This document shows positions 21,342 through 24,692 of a DNA stretch of 24,692 nt, piece after piece. The stretch's first letter is position 1. Every line of letters begins with the position of its first letter. The notes beneath the pieces were generated by a model. It saw nothing but the letters and a program-made list of their open reading frames with translations, made no database searches and had not been told where the DNA came from. The stretch is from an uncultured Collinsella sp. (GTDB lineage: Bacteria > Actinomycetota > Coriobacteriia > Coriobacteriales > Coriobacteriaceae), in assembly GCA_902490365.1 (NCBI GenBank), contig CABUDQ010000033.1:1-24692 (forward strand). Direction: 5' to 3'. The position numbers were made by a program, and so were the translations under genes.

Positions 21342-24300
21342 ATGTTCGAGAAGCGGCTCTTCTCCCTGGTTCCGCAGGCAACGCCCTACATTATGGCAAG
21401 CGTCCTGTTTAAGTGGATCGCGCTCATGGCAAACATCACGGTGATGTGGGTGCTTGCGCGCATCTTGGGCGGCATCGTCACGGACGGCCTTTCCGCCGCG
21501 CTCGCCGTCGATGCCCTCGCACAGGCGGCCCTGCCGCTCGCCGCCGCCATCATCGTGCGCGCCGCCTCCATCTACCTGGCCCAACGCGCCGGCGACAAAG
21601 CCGCGTTCGAGGCCGTCCGCCGCGTGCGCTCGTTCGTCTACGACAAGCTCACCGCACTCGGCCCCTCCTACACCGAGACCGTCCCCACCGCCGAGGCCGT
21701 CCAGACCAGCGTCGAGGGCGCCACGCAACTCCAGGTGTACTTTGGCGGCTACCTGCCGCAGCTCTTCTTTGCCGGCTTGGCACCCATCACGCTGTTTGTA
21801 CTGCTCGTGGGCCAGGCGGGTCTTCCCGCCGCGCTGCTGCTCGCCTGCGTTCCGGTCATCCCCGTCTCCATTATGATGGTCATGCGCAACGCCAAAAAGA
21901 TCGGTGCCGAGTACTGGGGCAGCTATGTCGATCTTGGCGGCATGTTCCTGGAGGCCGTGCAGGGTCTCACCACCCTTAAGGTCTACCAGGCCGATCGAAG
22001 CTGGCGCGAGCGCATCAACGCCGAGTCCGAGCGTTTCCGCACAGCGACCATGCACCTGCTGGTGATGCAGCTGCGCTCCATTTGCGTTATGGACCTGGTC
22101 GTCTATATGGGCGCCGCGCTCGGCATTATCGTGGCCGCACTGCAGCTCGCCACGGGCAAGATCGGCTTTGAGGCTGCCTTCCTCATCGTCTTTCTGTCAC
22201 AGGAGTTCTTTTTGCCTATGCGCCGCCTGGGATCGCTGTTTCACACGGCCATGAACGGCATGGCCGCCTCGCGCCGCATGTTTGGCATTTTGGATACGCC
22301 CGAGCCCGAGCGCGGCGATGTTGAGCTTGACGGCCGCGGCGATATCGAGCTTGACGGCGTGGGTTATGTCTACGGCGACCGCACGGTGCTGGACAGCGCC
22401 AGCGCGACCATTGCGCACGGCTCGCTCGTGGCACTCGTGGGCGAAAGCGGCGGCGGCAAGTCCACGCTCGCGGGGATTATCGCGGGCCGCAAGGGTGCCT
22501 ACCGTGGCAGCGTGCGCATTGGCGGCGTCGAGCTGCGCGATGTCACGGCCGCCTCACTCATGCGCGCCGTCACGCTGGTGCCCACCAACGGCTACCTGTT
22601 TGCCGGCACCCTGCGCGACAACCTGCTGCTCGCCCAGCCCAACGCCACCGACACCGAGCTTTTGCGCGCGCTCGACCGCACGCGCGTGGCGGCCTTTGTG
22701 CGGGCCAACGGCGGGCTCGACATGGTGATTAACGAGGGTAGCACCAACCTTTCGGGCGGCCAGCGCCAGCGCGTGTGCATGGCCCGCGCCCTGCTGCACG
22801 ACTCGCCGATCTATGTGTTTGACGAGGCTACGAGCAACGTCGATGCCGCAAGCGAGGCCGCGATCGGCGAGGTCATCGCGTCGCTTGCCGGCGGGCACAC
22901 TGTAATTGTGGTGGCACACCGCCTGTCGACGATCGTGGACGCCGATCAGATCCTGGTGCTGGAACGCGGCCGCATTGCCGAGCACGGGACTCACGGCGAG
23001 CTCTTGGCCGCCGCGGGCGCCTATGCGCGCATGTGGAGCAGCCAGGAGCAGCTCTCGGCATATGCGTATGCAGAGGGTGATGCTGAGGATGCCGGCGCGG
23101 TTGAGGCTGTTGACGGCAGCGCCGCCTGTGCCGATGGCCTCAACGGTACTAGTTCGTCTTCCGCTGCCGCGGCGCCTGACTCCGGCCGCGCCCGTCGCTC
23201 GGCGCCGTCCATCATGTGGCGCATGATGGGGCTCGTCCGACCGCTTGCCGGCTGGCTTGTGCTAGCCGTCGCGCTGGGCAGCATCGGCATGCTCACCGCC
23301 GCGTTCGTGCCGGCCTTTGGCGCCCTTGGCCTTATGGCCGCGCTGGGCCGCAACGCCTTGAGGCTTGGTCTTATCGCAGCATGCGCGGCCTGCGCCGCCT
23401 GCGGCATCGCGCGCGGGCCGCTCCACTACGGCGAGCAGCTCTGCAACCATTACATCGCATTCCGTCTGCTCGCACACATTCGCGACCTGGTATTTGGCGC
23501 CCTGCGCCAGCTCGCCCCCGCCAAGCTCGAGGGCCGCGGCAAGGGCGAGCTCGTGAGCCTGGTCACCTCGGATATCGAGCTGCTCGAGGTCTTCTACGCG
23601 CACACCATCTCGCCCATTGCCATAGCTCTGGTCTGCACCGTTGTGTTTGAGGGCTTTTTGCTGGCTGTGAGCCCCGAGCTCGCGGGCATCGCGCTCGTGG
23701 CCTACGCGGTCCTGGGCGTGCTACTGCCCCTGACCTCGGCCAAGGCATGCGGCACCACCGGCCGCCAGAGCCGCGAGGGCGCCGGTAAGCTGGGCGCCTT
23801 TGTACTCGACAGTCTGCGCGGCGCGGGCGAGACCATCCAGTTTGCCGGTGGCACCGATCGCAGCCGTGCCCTGGGCAAGCTGACCGAGCAAGTCGGCGCC
23901 GTGGACGCGCGCCTCAAGCGCCGCCAGGCGGTCAGCGAGGCCGTAGCCGATGCGCTTATTCTTGTGGCTAATCTGGTGATGCTCGGGCGTGCGCTGCAGC
24001 TGGTGGCTGCGGGAACGATTGACTTTGCCGCAGCGTTTGTCGCCGTCTTTACCTTTGTGTCGTCGTTTGGCTCGGTGATGGCCGTGAGCCGCCTGGGCGC
24101 CTCGCTGCAGGAGACGCTCGCCTCGGGCGCACGCGTGCTCGATTTGCTCGACGAGCAGCCCCAGTGCGCCGAGGTCGCCGATGGACAGAACGTTGAGTTT
24201 GCCGGCGCCGCAGCCGAGCATGTGAGCTTTAGCTATGTGGGCGGCGTGGACGCGGGCGGTGCGGGCGCCACAGAGCAGGTCGCGAACGACACCGCTGCGA

Positions 24301-24692
24301 GTCTCATCCTCGACGACGTGACCTGCACCTTTGCGCCCGGTACCATGACCTGCATCATGGGGCGCTCGGGTTCGGGCAAGTCGACGCTGCTTAAGCTGCT
24401 CATGCGCTTTTGGGACCCCGCAGCCGGCACCATCACGGTGAGCGGCGTCGATGCCCGCCACATCAACACGGCGAGCCTGCGCAGCCACGAGGCCTATATG
24501 ACCCAGGACACGCATCTGTTCTGCGGCACCGTACGCGAGAACCTGCTGGTCGCGCACGCCAACGCCACCGATGCCGAGCTGCTCGACGCTTGCCGCTCCG
24601 CCTCACTCACCACGCTCATCGACCGTCTGCCGCAGGGACTCGACACGCCCGTTGCCGAGCTGGGCGACTCGCTTTCGGGCGGCGAGCGCCAG
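21342..24692 (+). CDS. CydDC-like fused ABC exporter (TMD-NBD-TMD-NBD), truncated by right edge
   Basis: 1,117 codons are open from an ATG with the SD TAGGAGG to the window end. The first half has six predicted membrane helices and the CydD-like GGYLPQLFFAGLAPITLFVL and DLGGMFLEAVQGLTTLKVYQ. Its ATPase has Walker A LVGESGGGKSTL, signature NLSGGQRQRVCMARALL, Walker B PIYVFDEATSNVD and H-loop VVAHRLST. An acidic, Ser/Ala-rich linker follows (about residues 570-620). The second half is CydC-like (GRGKGELVSLVTSDIELLEV, Walker A IMGRSGSGKSTLL) and stops within SLSGGERQ at the edge. CydDC exports cysteine and glutathione for cytochrome bd assembly. No cydAB is visible, so another exporter function remains possible. 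Confidence 0.85.
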   Translation, partial: MFEKRLFSLVPQATPYIMASVLFKWIALMANITVMWVLARILGGIVTDGLSAALAVDALAQAALPLAAAIIVRAASIYLAQRAGDKAAFEAVRRVRSFVYDKLTALGPSYTETVPTAEAVQTSVEGATQLQVYFGGYLPQLFFAGLAPITLFVLLVGQAGLPAALLLACVPVIPVSIMMVMRNAKKIGAEYWGSYVDLGGMFLEAVQGLTTLKVYQADRSWRERINAESERFRTATMHLLVMQLRSICVMDLVVYMGAALGIIVAALQLATGKIGFEAAFLIVFLSQEFFLPMRRLGSLFHTAMNGMAASRRMFGILDTPEPERGDVELDGRGDIELDGVGYVYGDRTVLDSASATIAHGSLVALVGESGGGKSTLAGIIAGRKGAYRGSVRIGGVELRDVTAASLMRAVTLVPTNGYLFAGTLRDNLLLAQPNATDTELLRALDRTRVAAFVRANGGLDMVINEGSTNLSGGQRQRVCMARALLHDSPIYVFDEATSNVDAASEAAIGEVIASLAGGHTVIVVAHRLSTIVDADQILVLERGRIAEHGTHGELLAAAGAYARMWSSQEQLSAYAYAEGDAEDAGAVEAVDGSAACADGLNGTSSSSAAAAPDSGRARRSAPSIMWRMMGLVRPLAGWLVLAVALGSIGMLTAAFVPAFGALGLMAALGRNALRLGLIAACAACAACGIARGPLHYGEQLCNHYIAFRLLAHIRDLVFGALRQLAPAKLEGRGKGELVSLVTSDIELLEVFYAHTISPIAIALVCTVVFEGFLLAVSPELAGIALVAYAVLGVLLPLTSAKACGTTGRQSREGAGKLGAFVLDSLRGAGETIQFAGGTDRSRALGKLTEQVGAVDARLKRRQAVSEAVADALILVANLVMLGRALQLVAAGTIDFAAAFVAVFTFVSSFGSVMAVSRLGASLQETLASGARVLDLLDEQPQCAEVADGQNVEFAGAAAEHVSFSYVGGVDAGGAGATEQVANDTAASLILDDVTCTFAPGTMTCIMGRSGSGKSTLLKLLMRFWDPAAGTITVSGVDARHINTASLRSHEAYMTQDTHLFCGTVRENLLVAHANATDAELLDACRSASLTTLIDRLPQGLDTPVAELGDSLSGGERQ

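Overview
The window looks like a chromosomal segment of a high-GC Actinomycetota gut bacterium of the class Coriobacteriia, most likely Collinsella or a close relative. This is inferred from GC-rich codon use, the mix of actinobacterial and Firmicutes-like gene families, and a core block with enolase, a DivIC-like protein, Ppx/GppA, MazG and a YfcE-type phosphoesterase. It is not proven by any marker gene.

Positions 1 to about 8,775 are accessory and defence-island-like. On the minus strand there is the start of a D12-class DNA adenine methyltransferase, running off the left edge, preceded by a COG3440-type HNH endonuclease. Together they suggest a restriction-modification pair. Next come an unrecognised 275-aa protein, a ClpP-like serine protease, a soluble VirD4/TraG-like ATPase and an unrecognised 305-aa protein. 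Facing these on the plus strand is an HsdM-remnant/HsdS-like fusion, followed by a complete AbiEi/AbiEii (type IV toxin-antitoxin) pair. The left end is visibly more AT-rich than the rest.

Positions 8,776 to 12,160 hold a DUF4342/UBA-like membrane protein, an OmpR-type response regulator and an overlapping sensor kinase. This three-gene unit is bracketed by two copies (A and B) of a 180-190 bp palindromic repeat. The outer arms of the two copies differ in sequence, yet each copy stays self-complementary.

Positions 12,180 to 14,210 contain a VOC-fold protein, an orphan galactitol-type PTS IIB, a membrane-anchored helical-repeat protein and tRNA-Leu(UAA). Downstream of the tRNA are a terminator, a dense cluster of hairpins, a second copy of the tRNA 3' end with its own terminator, and three 33-bp direct repeats. 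These lead into a DUF4143-family AAA ATPase (14,212-15,513), which is flanked by inverted 14-mers.

Positions 15,549 to 20,958 are a minus-strand housekeeping block: larC2-like gene, yfcE-like phosphodiesterase, mazG, eno, DivIC/FtsB-like gene and ppx/gppA. The eno gene contains an exact copy of the Illumina P5 flow-cell oligonucleotide, preceded by six T on the coding strand. This is almost certainly an assembly artefact, so residues 239-250 of the predicted enolase should not be trusted.

From 21,342 to the right edge there is a CydDC-like ABC exporter fused as TMD-NBD-TMD-NBD. It is open to the last base and cut off inside the second ABC signature motif.
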